A stretch of 5,989 bases of DNA, taken from Verrucomicrobiales bacterium (GTDB taxonomy: Bacteria; Verrucomicrobiota; Verrucomicrobiia; Verrucomicrobiales; V1-33). The DNA lies in contig JALRGB010000063.1 of assembly GCA_023253575.1 (NCBI GenBank), positions 1 to 5,989 of the forward strand, given 5' to 3'. The position numbers and the translations under genes are program-made. The notes under the pieces were generated by a model that was not told the DNA's origin, searched no databases, and worked only from the letters and a program-made list of their open reading frames with translations. The first letter of the stretch is position 1. The number at the start of each line of letters is the position of its first letter. Shown piece by piece: positions 1 to 5,989 of the stretch.

Positions 1-1
1 C

Positions 2-2122
2 AAGGGGGCGGATGGGGCGTGGTATGGGACGACGGTGAGTGGCGGGGCGCATGGGATGGGGACGGTTTTTCGGGTGATGCCGGATGGGGTGATGACCACG
101 GTTTTCTCCTTTTCCGGGGTAGACGGGGCATCCCCGGACGCGGGTTTGGTGGACGGAGGGGATGGAACATTGTATGGGGTGACGGGTGGCGGCGGGGCGC
201 ATGAGTTTGGTACCGTTTTCAAGTTAACGACTGCGGGTGAGGTGGTGTCATTGGTGTCATTTAGCGGCACGGCGGGGGCGGTTCCGGGATCGATTCCGAG
301 CGGGCTGACGGCGTATGGGGGCGGCATTTTTTACGGAGTGACGCGGGCGGGCGGGGCGACTGGGCAGGGCACGATTTTCCGGATGTTGGCGGACGGGCAG
401 GTGACCAGTCTCGTGGCTTTTACGGGGACGTCGGGGGCGGTGCGTGGCGCTGAGCCCGTGGGGTCACTGGTGGTGGCGGGCCAAGATTTGTATGGGGTGA
501 CGGCGGCGGGAGGCGCCGGCGGTTTTGGGACTGTGTACAAGATGACGGCCGCGGGAGGGTGGTCGTTGATGGCAGAATTCACGGGCTCAGGAGGGCTTCG
601 TCCGGGAGCGAGTCCGGCGGGAGGACTGGCGCTGCATACAGATGGATTGTTGTACGGAACCACTGAATTCGGAGGAACGGCCGATCTGGGTACCGTGTTT
701 AAGATCAGCCGGACCTCGACCCCGGCCATGACCGTGGTGCGGAATTTCGATGATCCGACCGGTTCGCAGCCGGTCGGAAATCTGTCGCTGGATGCAGCTG
801 GCCAGTGGTGGGGAGTGACGGCCGCCGGAGGCAATGCCGGGCTTGGCACGGTTTTCAAAATCTCTCCCAGCGGAACCCATACCGTAGTCACTCATTTAAC
901 GGGACAATCGGGAGAGGCTCCGGGGGCTGTGCCGCGCACGGGTCTGACCGGGGACGCTGGGGGCGCGTGGATGGGGGTGACCAGTGCTGGCGGACCGGGT
1001 CAGGCCGGCATGGTTTTCCGCGTGGATGCCGCGGGGAAATATACCGCCCTCTCGGGATTTTCTCCGGCCCTTGGTTCCTTTCCTTCGGGCGCTCCGGTGG
1101 TGGAAAGCGCAGGCTCATTTCTTTTTCCAATGGCCACCGGTGGTCGTGCTGGTCTCGGAACGCTGGTGCGGATGAGCGCCGCCACCGCCCCCACCGTAGC
1201 CGCTAGCTTTACGCCGTCCTCCGGAGGCACGCCCGTCGGGGCCCTCGCTCCGTCCGGAGGCCAATGGTTTGGAGTGACGTCCTCCGATGGCGCCTCCGGC
1301 CGCGGGACCGTCTTTTCATATACTCCCGCCAACGGACTGGCTCTCACCGCATCGATGACCTCGACCGGTGGAGCCATGGCCGAGGGCCCTCTGCTCGTCG
1401 GTTCAGGGCAGGAACTCTTCGGCGCCGCTCGCGATGGCGGTCTGAGCGGACACGGAACCCTCTTCAAGATATCATCGACCGGAGTGCGGACGCGGCTGCT
1501 GTCTTTTACTGGCACCGGCGGCTCAGCCCCCGGCCGCCGCCCCCGTGGACCGCTGGTGCTGTCCGGCGTCAATTATTATGGGGTCACTGAAGAAGGAGGA
1601 GCCGCCAACACCGGCACGTTATTCCGCTTTTCGCCAGCTGGCATACTCACCCCGCTCGCCCAATTCAACGCCACCGGACCGCGCCTCCCGCGCAGCGGAT
1701 TGGTCGTAGGACCCGGCGGCTTCCTCTACGGAACTACTGCGCGCGGAGGCACCGCCGACGCCGGCACGCTGATCCGCCTCGATCCAGCCACCGGGACATG
1801 GAATGTCGTCGCTGAATTTTCCGGGACCAATGGCCACACCCCGACCGGCCCGCTGGCCGTCATCGACTCCATGATCTACGGCCAGACAGCCGCCGGCGGC
1901 GCGGCTGGACTCGGCGTCATTTTCCGCCACTCCCCCGGCTCCGGACTCACCACCGTGGTCGAGTTCACTGGAACTACGGGCATCGCTCCCGGTCAGGCCG
2001 TTCAGTCGCTGGAGGCCGGTGCCACCTTCACCGGCGGGCTGGCTGCCGGCCCCGATGGACTCGTCTACGGGCTCGCCGCCGGTGGCGGACGATACGGCGG
2101 CGGCACCGCTTTTCGACTCCGC
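2..2122 (+). repeat. Tandem GloVer repeats, about 14 copies
   Basis: Protein-level tandem repeats of roughly 49-54 residues, each beginning near an aromatic-Gly-x-Thr motif (LYGVT, FYGVT, LYGTT, WWGVT), then a Gly-Gly turn, GTVFK/R, a hydrophobic strand and a FTG/FSG turn. Copy 1 is cut by the window edge. Copy 8 (SFLFPMATGG) has lost the YG.T core. Copy 13 (MIYGQT) carries about ten extra residues before copy 14 (LVYGLA). DNA identity between copies is low apart from short shared stretches such as TTGTATGGGGTGACGG near 170 and 488, so the array is old rather than recently amplified. The strand-turn pattern would fit propeller blades, but that is inference. Confidence 0.85.
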
Positions 2123-2773
2123 AATGAAGCTCCCCCGGTCACCCTCACCCTCAGCCCGACCCTCAACGGCACCATCACCGGCCTGACGCCAGGAGGAACC
2201 TATGCAGCCGGCACCAGTGCCACGCTGACCGCTATCCCCGCGCCCGGTTACGCCTTCACCGGCTGGACCGGAGCCGCCAGTGGAACCGCCAACCCTCTCA
2301 CCTTCACCGTCAATCAGTCCACCACCATCGGAGCCAGCTTCACCGCCGTCATGTCGATTTCCTCATGGAAATTAGAGCAGCTCGGCACCTCCGCCGTGCC
2401 TGACTTGGCCGATCCCGACCATGACGGCCTCTCCCTCCTCGAAGAATACGCCCTGCAACTCCAGGCCGCCCAACCCGATGCGGCCCAAGAACCCGCCGCC
2501 ACTCTCAAATCCTACGAAAATGACATCCGCCTTTCTCTCACGCTAACCCGAGACCCCACCCGCAATGACGTCAACATGATCGTCGAAGCCGCCACCACCC
2601 TGAACGGTCCATGGATCACCCTCGCCGAAAGCCTCAAAGGAGCCCCCTTCACCGGTCCCGGATACCTCCAAGGCGATGCCGATACCCCGGGCCTTAAACA
2701 AGTCGAAATCAGAGACATCCAATCCATCGGAACCTCGCCCAGCCGCTTTGCCCGCATCAGAATCAGCCACTAA
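2..2773 (+). CDS. GloVer-repeat secreted/surface protein, 5' partial
   Basis: The C-terminal 923 residues of a large repeat protein. The frame is open from the first complete codon at position 2 and reads a normal repeat (WYGTTVSGGAHGMGTVFR), so the GTG at 35 is not the start; the real start and any signal peptide lie upstream. Residues 1-707 (numbered from position 2) hold about 14 repeats with core [YW]G.T..GG....GTVF[KR]. This matches the Gloeobacter/Verrucomicrobia repeat (TIGR03803-type), known from large exported proteins of unknown function. Residues about 713-782 look like a divergent InlB B-repeat (GTYAAGTSATLTAIPAPGY, then FTGWTG). D804-x-D806-x-D808-G with E815 at loop position 12 resembles an EF-hand loop. 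The tail (820-923) ends RFARIRISH, as in many verrucomicrobial secreted proteins. No PEP-CTERM signal is present. Codon use changes sharply along the gene. The function is unknown; a surface adhesin or beta-propeller-like scaffold is inference. Confidence 0.92.
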   Translation, partial: KGADGAWYGTTVSGGAHGMGTVFRVMPDGVMTTVFSFSGVDGASPDAGLVDGGDGTLYGVTGGGGAHEFGTVFKLTTAGEVVSLVSFSGTAGAVPGSIPSGLTAYGGGIFYGVTRAGGATGQGTIFRMLADGQVTSLVAFTGTSGAVRGAEPVGSLVVAGQDLYGVTAAGGAGGFGTVYKMTAAGGWSLMAEFTGSGGLRPGASPAGGLALHTDGLLYGTTEFGGTADLGTVFKISRTSTPAMTVVRNFDDPTGSQPVGNLSLDAAGQWWGVTAAGGNAGLGTVFKISPSGTHTVVTHLTGQSGEAPGAVPRTGLTGDAGGAWMGVTSAGGPGQAGMVFRVDAAGKYTALSGFSPALGSFPSGAPVVESAGSFLFPMATGGRAGLGTLVRMSAATAPTVAASFTPSSGGTPVGALAPSGGQWFGVTSSDGASGRGTVFSYTPANGLALTASMTSTGGAMAEGPLLVGSGQELFGAARDGGLSGHGTLFKISSTGVRTRLLSFTGTGGSAPGRRPRGPLVLSGVNYYGVTEEGGAANTGTLFRFSPAGILTPLAQFNATGPRLPRSGLVVGPGGFLYGTTARGGTADAGTLIRLDPATGTWNVVAEFSGTNGHTPTGPLAVIDSMIYGQTAAGGAAGLGVIFRHSPGSGLTTVVEFTGTTGIAPGQAVQSLEAGATFTGGLAAGPDGLVYGLAAGGGRYGGGTAFRLRNEAPPVTLTLSPTLNGTITGLTPGGTYAAGTSATLTAIPAPGYAFTGWTGAASGTANPLTFTVNQSTTIGASFTAVMSISSWKLEQLGTSAVPDLADPDHDGLSLLEEYALQLQAAQPDAAQEPAATLKSYENDIRLSLTLTRDPTRNDVNMIVEAATTLNGPWITLAESLKGAPFTGPGYLQGDADTPGLKQVEIRDIQSIGTSPSRFARIRISH

Positions 2774-2815
2774 AGATCATTCTATGCCTCCCATTAGCTG
2801 CTAAAGACATATATT

Positions 2816-2866
2816 TTGCATATTTATAATAAAAATTATATACTTTTTTATAATAAGCCTTATAAT
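2816..2866 (+). promoter_or_regulatory. AT-rich island, candidate promoter for the acidic protein gene
   Basis: In a GC-rich window this stretch is almost pure A/T. The best sigma70-like pair is TTGCAT (2816-2821) and TATACT (2839-2844), 17 bp apart. The -10 matches consensus at 5 of 6 positions, the -35 only at 3 of 6. Perfect TATAAT hexamers also lie at 2825-2830, 2849-2854 and 2861-2866, without good -35 partners. An imperfect palindrome spans 2847-2869 around ATAAG-C-CTTAT and could be an operator. The first possible start downstream is the ATG at 3002, so the leader would be about 150 nt. It could equally be an AT-rich spacer in which such hexamers occur by chance. Confidence 0.35.
2825..2849 (+). 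terminator. Weak AT-only hairpin followed by T6
   Basis: TATAAT (2825-2830) and ATTATA (2835-2840) form a 6-bp perfect stem with an AAAA loop, followed after TAC by six T residues (2844-2849). It lies about 50 bp beyond the stop of the GloVer-repeat gene, where a terminator would be expected. The stem has no G:C pair, so as an intrinsic terminator it would be weak. The same bases overlap the candidate promoter, and only one of the two readings may be right. Confidence 0.2.
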
Positions 2867-2906
2867 TAATCAAATTCTCAATCCCACGGCCCTTTCCGGG
2901 GTCTCG

Positions 2907-3001
2907 ACTCCAAACCAAAACAAAACAAAACACCCCTCCCCCCTCCATATCAACCTCCCCACGGCACCTATTCCAACCACTGTCCAGATCACTTACATAC
3001 C
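2907..3001 (+). promoter_or_regulatory. G-poor A/C-rich leader without Shine-Dalgarno
   Basis: The 95 nt before the ATG at 3002 contain only four G residues, with three CAAAA units (2916-2930) and C-rich runs (2932-2944). The bases just before the start (CCAGATCACTTACATACC) contain no GGAG-like anti-16S complement. If transcribed, this leader would be nearly unstructured, which suits SD-independent initiation. The start at 3002 is therefore supported by the signal peptide that follows it, not by a ribosome binding site. Confidence 0.55.
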
Positions 3002-4831
3002 ATGAAACGCCATCTTCTTCGCCCCGCCGCCCGGACTCTTTCGAGAGCCTTGATGCTGGCTGCCGCCACCTCACTTGCTTTAACGACCCTTCCGGCGCAG
3101 GCCACCGCCCCTGACTTGGATGCTGACGGCGTTCCGAATGTCGTGGACCCGGACATTGACAATGATGGTATTCCGAATGCACTCGACAAGAATGTGGATG
3201 GAGGCATTGCCAAGAGTGGCCCGTTTGCAGGGCGGCACATTGGGGATCGTCTGGACAATGACAACCCGGCGGACAAGGACATTGATGGAGACAGCTTGGC
3301 CGACGATTCGCTAGGGGAGAAAGACATCGATGGCGATTCGCGCACGGATGATTCTCCGACGGAGACGGACGTAGATGGCGACCGGCGTGACGATGACTCA
3401 TCGAGCGAAAAAGACATCGATGGGGATGGGATCGACGATGATTCGGCGGATGAGGACGACATTGATGGGGATGGACTCGACGATGATGACGACAGCGAAA
3501 CGGACATCGACGGCGACGGTAAAAGTGACGATGACGACGACGACGTTGACGGCGATGGTCGTCGCAATACGGATGCTTCTGAAGATGACACCGATGGCGA
3601 CGGACGCCGCAACGATGATGCTGACGAAGACAACGATGACGGCGACAGCCGCCGTGACCGGGACGACGATGATGACGACAATGATGGCGAGGGGGACGAA
3701 GACGACCTCGATCACCGTCAGGAAGACGACGAACTAGAAGTCCAAGTTTCGCTTACCGAAACCGAGGCAGCCCCGAAAGGCAGTCGCGCCCGGGTCAAAA
3801 TCCAACGCATGGCTTCTGGTAAAATCGAACTCGAGGTGGATGCCCGCGATCTAGCCGCTGGCGCCTACGAAATCGTTGTCGATGGAACCGTGCTGGGAAC
3901 GCTGGCCATGGAACTCGATGGCAAACGTACAGAAGGCGAACAGGAATTTGAAACGAACCCGAACAAATCGGACGAACTTCCCTTGCCTTTTGATCCGGCT
4001 GGACTTCCGATCAGCCTCCGCAAAGCGGGTGTTGTGTATTATGCCGGCATCGTTCCGAATACCCCCACCCCGACTCCGGGACAGTTGATGACAGGTGCCG
4101 GCACGACGGTACTGGCCCGTTCCTCTGACGCCCCGGCGGGATCGCGAGCGGAAGCGGCAGTGGAATTTGGCCCCCAAGGGGCGGACGAGCTTGAGGTAGA
4201 GGTCCACCTGCTGCCGGTCGGTGAATACCAAGTTCTCATTGGCGAGGCGGTTCGCGGGACATTGACGATTGGATCCGGGATCACCTCCCGTGCTTCGATT
4301 AAATTCGACACTGAGCCGAATGATCCGGGCGAGGTACTGCTCGATTTCCCGGTGGGCGGCAGTCCGATCGCAATTGTGAGCGGCACTACCACCTATTTCT
4401 TTGGCACGCTTCCAGCATCACCCACCCTTCCGAACGACCTAGGTAATCCGGGTAATCCAGGCAATCCGGTCACACCGGACGACAATGGCGGGGGCCTGCC
4501 GGTCCAGACCGCGTTGACTCCGGCCGCCGGGGTACCTGCTGAAGCGAGCAGCACCATAGAAATCCAATTTGGCATCGCGGGTGCGGTGGGATTTGAGGTC
4601 GAAGTTGAGCGCCTACCGGCCGGAAACTATGAACTCGTGGTGGGCGGCACGCCTCGCGGCATCTTGGTCCTGGCTGCCACGGACAATGGAGTGCGGGGCA
4701 AACTGCGATTTGAAGCAGTGCCCAACAAACCAGGTGAAATCCTCTTGGATTTCGTTCCGTCCGGCGAGAGCGTTGTCATCAAGCAGGGTGATACCGTATT
4801 CTTCAGCGGCACGGTACCGACCCAAGGGTAA
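3002..4831 (+). CDS. Secreted acidic TSP3-like repeat protein with three C-terminal beta-domain copies
   Basis: A complete 609-residue protein. Residues 1-34 are a Sec-type signal peptide: basic start (MKRHLLR), hydrophobic core about 16-30, probable cleavage after the AQA at 32-34. Two classical 13-residue TSP3-like motifs follow (38-50, 51-63; D-x-D-x-D-G-x-P-N-x-x-D). Residues 93-240 are ten Asp-rich repeats, about half Asp plus Glu. Residues 256-352, 376-471 and 509-606 are three copies of one domain, joined by a Pro/Thr linker (353-375) and a linker with three GNP triplets (481-489). TSP3 motifs bind Ca2+, so Ca2+ binding or Ca2+-dependent folding outside the cytoplasm is a fair inference. 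The C-terminal domain I cannot name, and no catalytic motif is visible. There is no PEP-CTERM, LPXTG or transmembrane anchor at the C terminus (ends GTVPTQG). The gene has its own 228-bp upstream gap and converges on the next gene. A matrix or cell-surface structural role is a guess. Confidence 0.92.
   Translation: MKRHLLRPAARTLSRALMLAAATSLALTTLPAQATAPDLDADGVPNVVDPDIDNDGIPNALDKNVDGGIAKSGPFAGRHIGDRLDNDNPADKDIDGDSLADDSLGEKDIDGDSRTDDSPTETDVDGDRRDDDSSSEKDIDGDGIDDDSADEDDIDGDGLDDDDDSETDIDGDGKSDDDDDDVDGDGRRNTDASEDDTDGDGRRNDDADEDNDDGDSRRDRDDDDDDNDGEGDEDDLDHRQEDDELEVQVSLTETEAAPKGSRARVKIQRMASGKIELEVDARDLAAGAYEIVVDGTVLGTLAMELDGKRTEGEQEFETNPNKSDELPLPFDPAGLPISLRKAGVVYYAGIVPNTPTPTPGQLMTGAGTTVLARSSDAPAGSRAEAAVEFGPQGADELEVEVHLLPVGEYQVLIGEAVRGTLTIGSGITSRASIKFDTEPNDPGEVLLDFPVGGSPIAIVSGTTTYFFGTLPASPTLPNDLGNPGNPGNPVTPDDNGGGLPVQTALTPAAGVPAEASSTIEIQFGIAGAVGFEVEVERLPAGNYELVVGGTPRGILVLAATDNGVRGKLRFEAVPNKPGEILLDFVPSGESVVIKQGDTVFFSGTVPTQG
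3278..3721 (+). repeat. Ten Asp-rich repeats of 15 residues (45 bp)
   Basis: The in-frame array encodes units starting D-[IVT]-D-G-D-[GSR], at protein residues 93, 108, 123, 138, 153, 168, 181, 196, 211 and 226. All are 15 residues except the sixth, which is 13. Copies 1-3 are Ser-containing, 4-6 are the most Asp-rich, and 7-9 carry an Arg-Arg pair at positions 7-8. Codons vary between copies (GAC/GAT, GGC/GGG/GGA), so the protein pattern is kept although the DNA has diverged. Each DxDGD core resembles the start of a TSP3 or EF-hand-type Ca2+ loop. Confidence 0.85.
3767..4819 (+). repeat. Three copies of an unnamed domain of about 97 residues
   Basis: Protein residues 256-352, 376-471 and 509-606 align over their full length. 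Shared points in order: a Glu/Val strand (ELEVDA, ELEVEV, FEVEVE); an L.[AV]G.Y..[VL][VI] turn (AAGAYEIVV, PVGEYQVLI, PAGNYELVV); a G..[LR]G.L element; a F[DE]..PN...E[LVI]L..F segment; and a closing strand with an aromatic pair (YYAGIVP, FFGTLP, FFSGTVP). The alternating hydrophobic pattern suggests a beta-sandwich. I recall similar modules in other secreted planctomycete and verrucomicrobial proteins but know no name for them. Copy A is the most diverged. Confidence 0.8.
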
Positions 4832-4845
4832 TTGACCTGAAGACG

Positions 4846-4869
4846 GCAGATCACTGTTCCTTGATCTGC
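4846..4869. terminator. Inverted repeat at convergent gene ends
   Basis: GCAGATCA (4846-4853) and TGATCTGC (4862-4869) are perfect 8-bp complements separated by an 8-nt loop. The element sits between the stop of the acidic protein gene (4829-4831) and the last codons of the minus-strand hydrolase; the stop of the latter (4851-4853 on the plus strand) lies inside the left arm. The position suits a shared bidirectional terminator. There is no T-run on either side, so intrinsic termination would be inefficient. Confidence 0.35.
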
Positions 4870-5989
4870 AGGTGGCGGTATTCCATCTGCCCCCGGTCTC
4901 CCTCCAGACCGATGGGGCCGGTGGCTGGAACTTGAAAATCGGCATCAAGAACTTCCCCGTTGCAAGTGCAGCGAGCTCGATCGCCGGTCACCACTACTTC
5001 AAGTGCATTCCATTCCTGAGGACGGTAATTTTTTAAGTCCTTAAACGGTCCGGCCAGCAGGTAGTCACGACACTGGAGCTGCGGGCCGCGGAGGAAGACG
5101 CCACTGTCGGCATCGGGCGTGGCGCGGAATTCGAGGCGCAGGGTGAAGTCGCGCGGAAATTCGCGGACGGTCCACAGTTGAGCCAACGCGCTCCCGGAGG
5201 ACGGAGTGGTGACGACGAGGCGACCGTTTTGCGCCATATACCGCTGATCACTGCTGCGAGTCTGGCCATCGAAGGCCGGGCCTTGCTTGAACGTCCAGCC
5301 GGTGAGGTCTTTGCCATTAAAAAGACTGGTAAATCCCGGATCTGGCTGCCAACCATCGGGTTCGGTCTCGACTAGTCCGAGCGTGGCCAGAATCGGCCGC
5401 AGGGCCTGCCCCCATTTGGCATAACCGGCGGCATTGGGATGCAGAAGATCAGGAAATTCCGCAGGTAGAGCATCGCCGGCCGCATCGGCAAACGGCTTCC
5501 ATGTCTCCACCAATGTCACATGCGGACGGTCTTTCACCAGCCCGGCATAAAGCGCATTCACGGCTTGAATTTGATCCGCAGAACGCGACTTGCTCGCTGA
5601 ACTCGGAAATACTTTGCACAAGACCACTGGAAGATCAGCCCTGGCCGCACGCAGCGCGTCTAGAATCAGCCGGACATTCTCAGCAATCACCGACGGCTCC
5701 GCCCTCTCCTCAAGATCGTTAGTCCCCGCCAAAATCACCACCGCCGCAGGCTTCAAGGCCAACACATCCTCCGGCAAACGCACCAGTAAGCCACGCGTTG
5801 TATCCCCGGAAATACCGCGGTTAGCTACCTTCAGCCCGCCAAACACACCGCCCATGTCATCCCCCCACCCCTGCGTGATGCTGTCACCTAAACAAACTAC
5901 CGCCCCCTGATCCGCCTCCACCCGCTCCGCCCACCCACGGCGCTTTTGCTGCCAAAGCTCGCGAAACCAGTCCGCCCGCCGCAACGGCC
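4851..5989 (-). CDS. SGNH/GDSL hydrolase fused to 3-keto-disaccharide hydrolase domain (DUF1080), 5' partial
   Basis: The frame is open through the right edge. The TTG at 5984 is not a convincing start, since the sequence after it (RRADWFRELWQQKRRGW) already looks like the middle of this family; residues below count from that TTG. The N-terminal domain (about 27-204) is an SGNH hydrolase of the PAF-acetylhydrolase-like type: block I GDSITQGWG with Ser35, block II NRGISGDTTRG (Gly57), block III GTND with Asn89, and block V DLLHPN with Asp179 and His182. All catalytic positions are present. A short linker leads to GFTSLFNGKDLTGW at 217-230, the hallmark start of DUF1080 (PF06439, 3-keto-disaccharide hydrolase), continuing with SGVFLRGPQLQCRDY, QEWNALEVVVTGDRA and GPIGLEGDRGQMEYR to the stop. 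The likely role is extracytoplasmic: an esterase removing acyl groups from a glycan, coupled to a concanavalin-like glycan-acting or binding domain. The substrate cannot be read from sequence, and any signal peptide would lie outside the window. Confidence 0.94.
   Translation of the reverse strand, partial: PLRRADWFRELWQQKRRGWAERVEADQGAVVCLGDSITQGWGDDMGGVFGGLKVANRGISGDTTRGLLVRLPEDVLALKPAAVVILAGTNDLEERAEPSVIAENVRLILDALRAARADLPVVLCKVFPSSASKSRSADQIQAVNALYAGLVKDRPHVTLVETWKPFADAAGDALPAEFPDLLHPNAAGYAKWGQALRPILATLGLVETEPDGWQPDPGFTSLFNGKDLTGWTFKQGPAFDGQTRSSDQRYMAQNGRLVVTTPSSGSALAQLWTVREFPRDFTLRLEFRATPDADSGVFLRGPQLQCRDYLLAGPFKDLKNYRPQEWNALEVVVTGDRARCTCNGEVLDADFQVPATGPIGLEGDRGQMEYRHLQIKEQ

Noticed and set aside
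35..37. GTG as start of the first gene
   Set aside because: The eleven codons before it are in frame and complete the first GloVer repeat (WYGTT..GG), so the gene continues upstream of the window.
4..61. Possible G-quadruplex from clustered G-runs
   Set aside because: Six runs of at least three G are present, but one loop is 15 nt and another 8 nt. The runs follow from Gly GGG codons of the repeat.
331..1572. Long minus-strand Pro/Ala-rich frames opposite the GloVer repeats
   Set aside because: Their low-complexity composition is expected from reading Gly/Ala/Thr codons in reverse in GC-rich DNA; no conserved motif is seen.
2763..3401. Minus-strand 212-residue frame across the intergenic gap
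   Set aside because: No domain is recognisable, it is rich in Cys/His/Pro/Arg, and it crosses the AT-rich island and the signal peptide region of the real gene.
2989..3681. Minus-strand 230-residue Ser-rich reading frame
   Set aside because: It is the antisense shadow of the Asp-rich repeat: GAC/GAT codons read backwards give Ser and Ile/Val codons. The plus-strand frame has a signal peptide and recognisable motifs.
3398..3715. Minus-strand Val/Ile-rich frame resembling a membrane protein
   Set aside because: Another antisense shadow of the Asp codons (GTC/ATC from GAC/GAT). The hydrophobicity is an artefact.
3278..3721. CRISPR-like or other non-coding repeat array
   Set aside because: The 45-bp period is an exact codon multiple (15 residues), the unit sequence varies at third positions, and no spacer/repeat alternation is seen.
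5984..5984. TTG at 5984 as start of the hydrolase gene
   Set aside because: The frame stays open to the window edge, and the residues after it match the interior of the family and not a signal peptide.

Overview
The window most likely comes from a GC-rich member of the Verrucomicrobiota. The assignment rests on protein style: a long tandem array of the Gloeobacter/Verrucomicrobia ('GloVer') repeat, a C-terminal tail typical of secreted verrucomicrobial proteins, a very Asp-rich TSP3-type secreted protein, and an SGNH esterase fused to a 3-keto-disaccharide hydrolase (DUF1080) domain. This is recognition from memory of families; no search was run. I saw no RNA gene, mobile element or CRISPR array.

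Layout: (i) 2-2773 (+) is the 3' part of a very large gene. It encodes at least 14 GloVer repeats of about 50 residues, then a divergent InlB B-repeat-like domain, an EF-hand-like loop and a beta-rich tail. It is open through the left edge, so its start is missing. (ii) 2774-3001 is a 228-bp gap holding a very AT-rich island with several TATAAT hexamers and inverted repeats, then an A/C-rich, almost G-free leader without a Shine-Dalgarno sequence. (iii) 3002-4831 (+) is a complete 609-residue secreted protein: signal peptide, two classical TSP3-like motifs, ten Asp-rich repeats (mostly 15 residues), and three copies of an unnamed domain of about 97 residues. (iv) 4851-5989 (-) is convergent: an SGNH/GDSL hydrolase fused to DUF1080, open through the right edge. 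A perfect 8-bp inverted repeat overlaps its stop codon in the 19-bp gap between the two converging genes.

The first two genes encode presumed cell-surface or secreted repeat proteins with acidic Ca2+-type loops. The third probably acts on acylated carbohydrate. Nothing in the sequence ties the three into one pathway. The most unusual points are the switch of codon bias and GC skew inside the first gene, the three-copy domain and 15-residue acidic repeat of the second, and the G-free leader in front of it.
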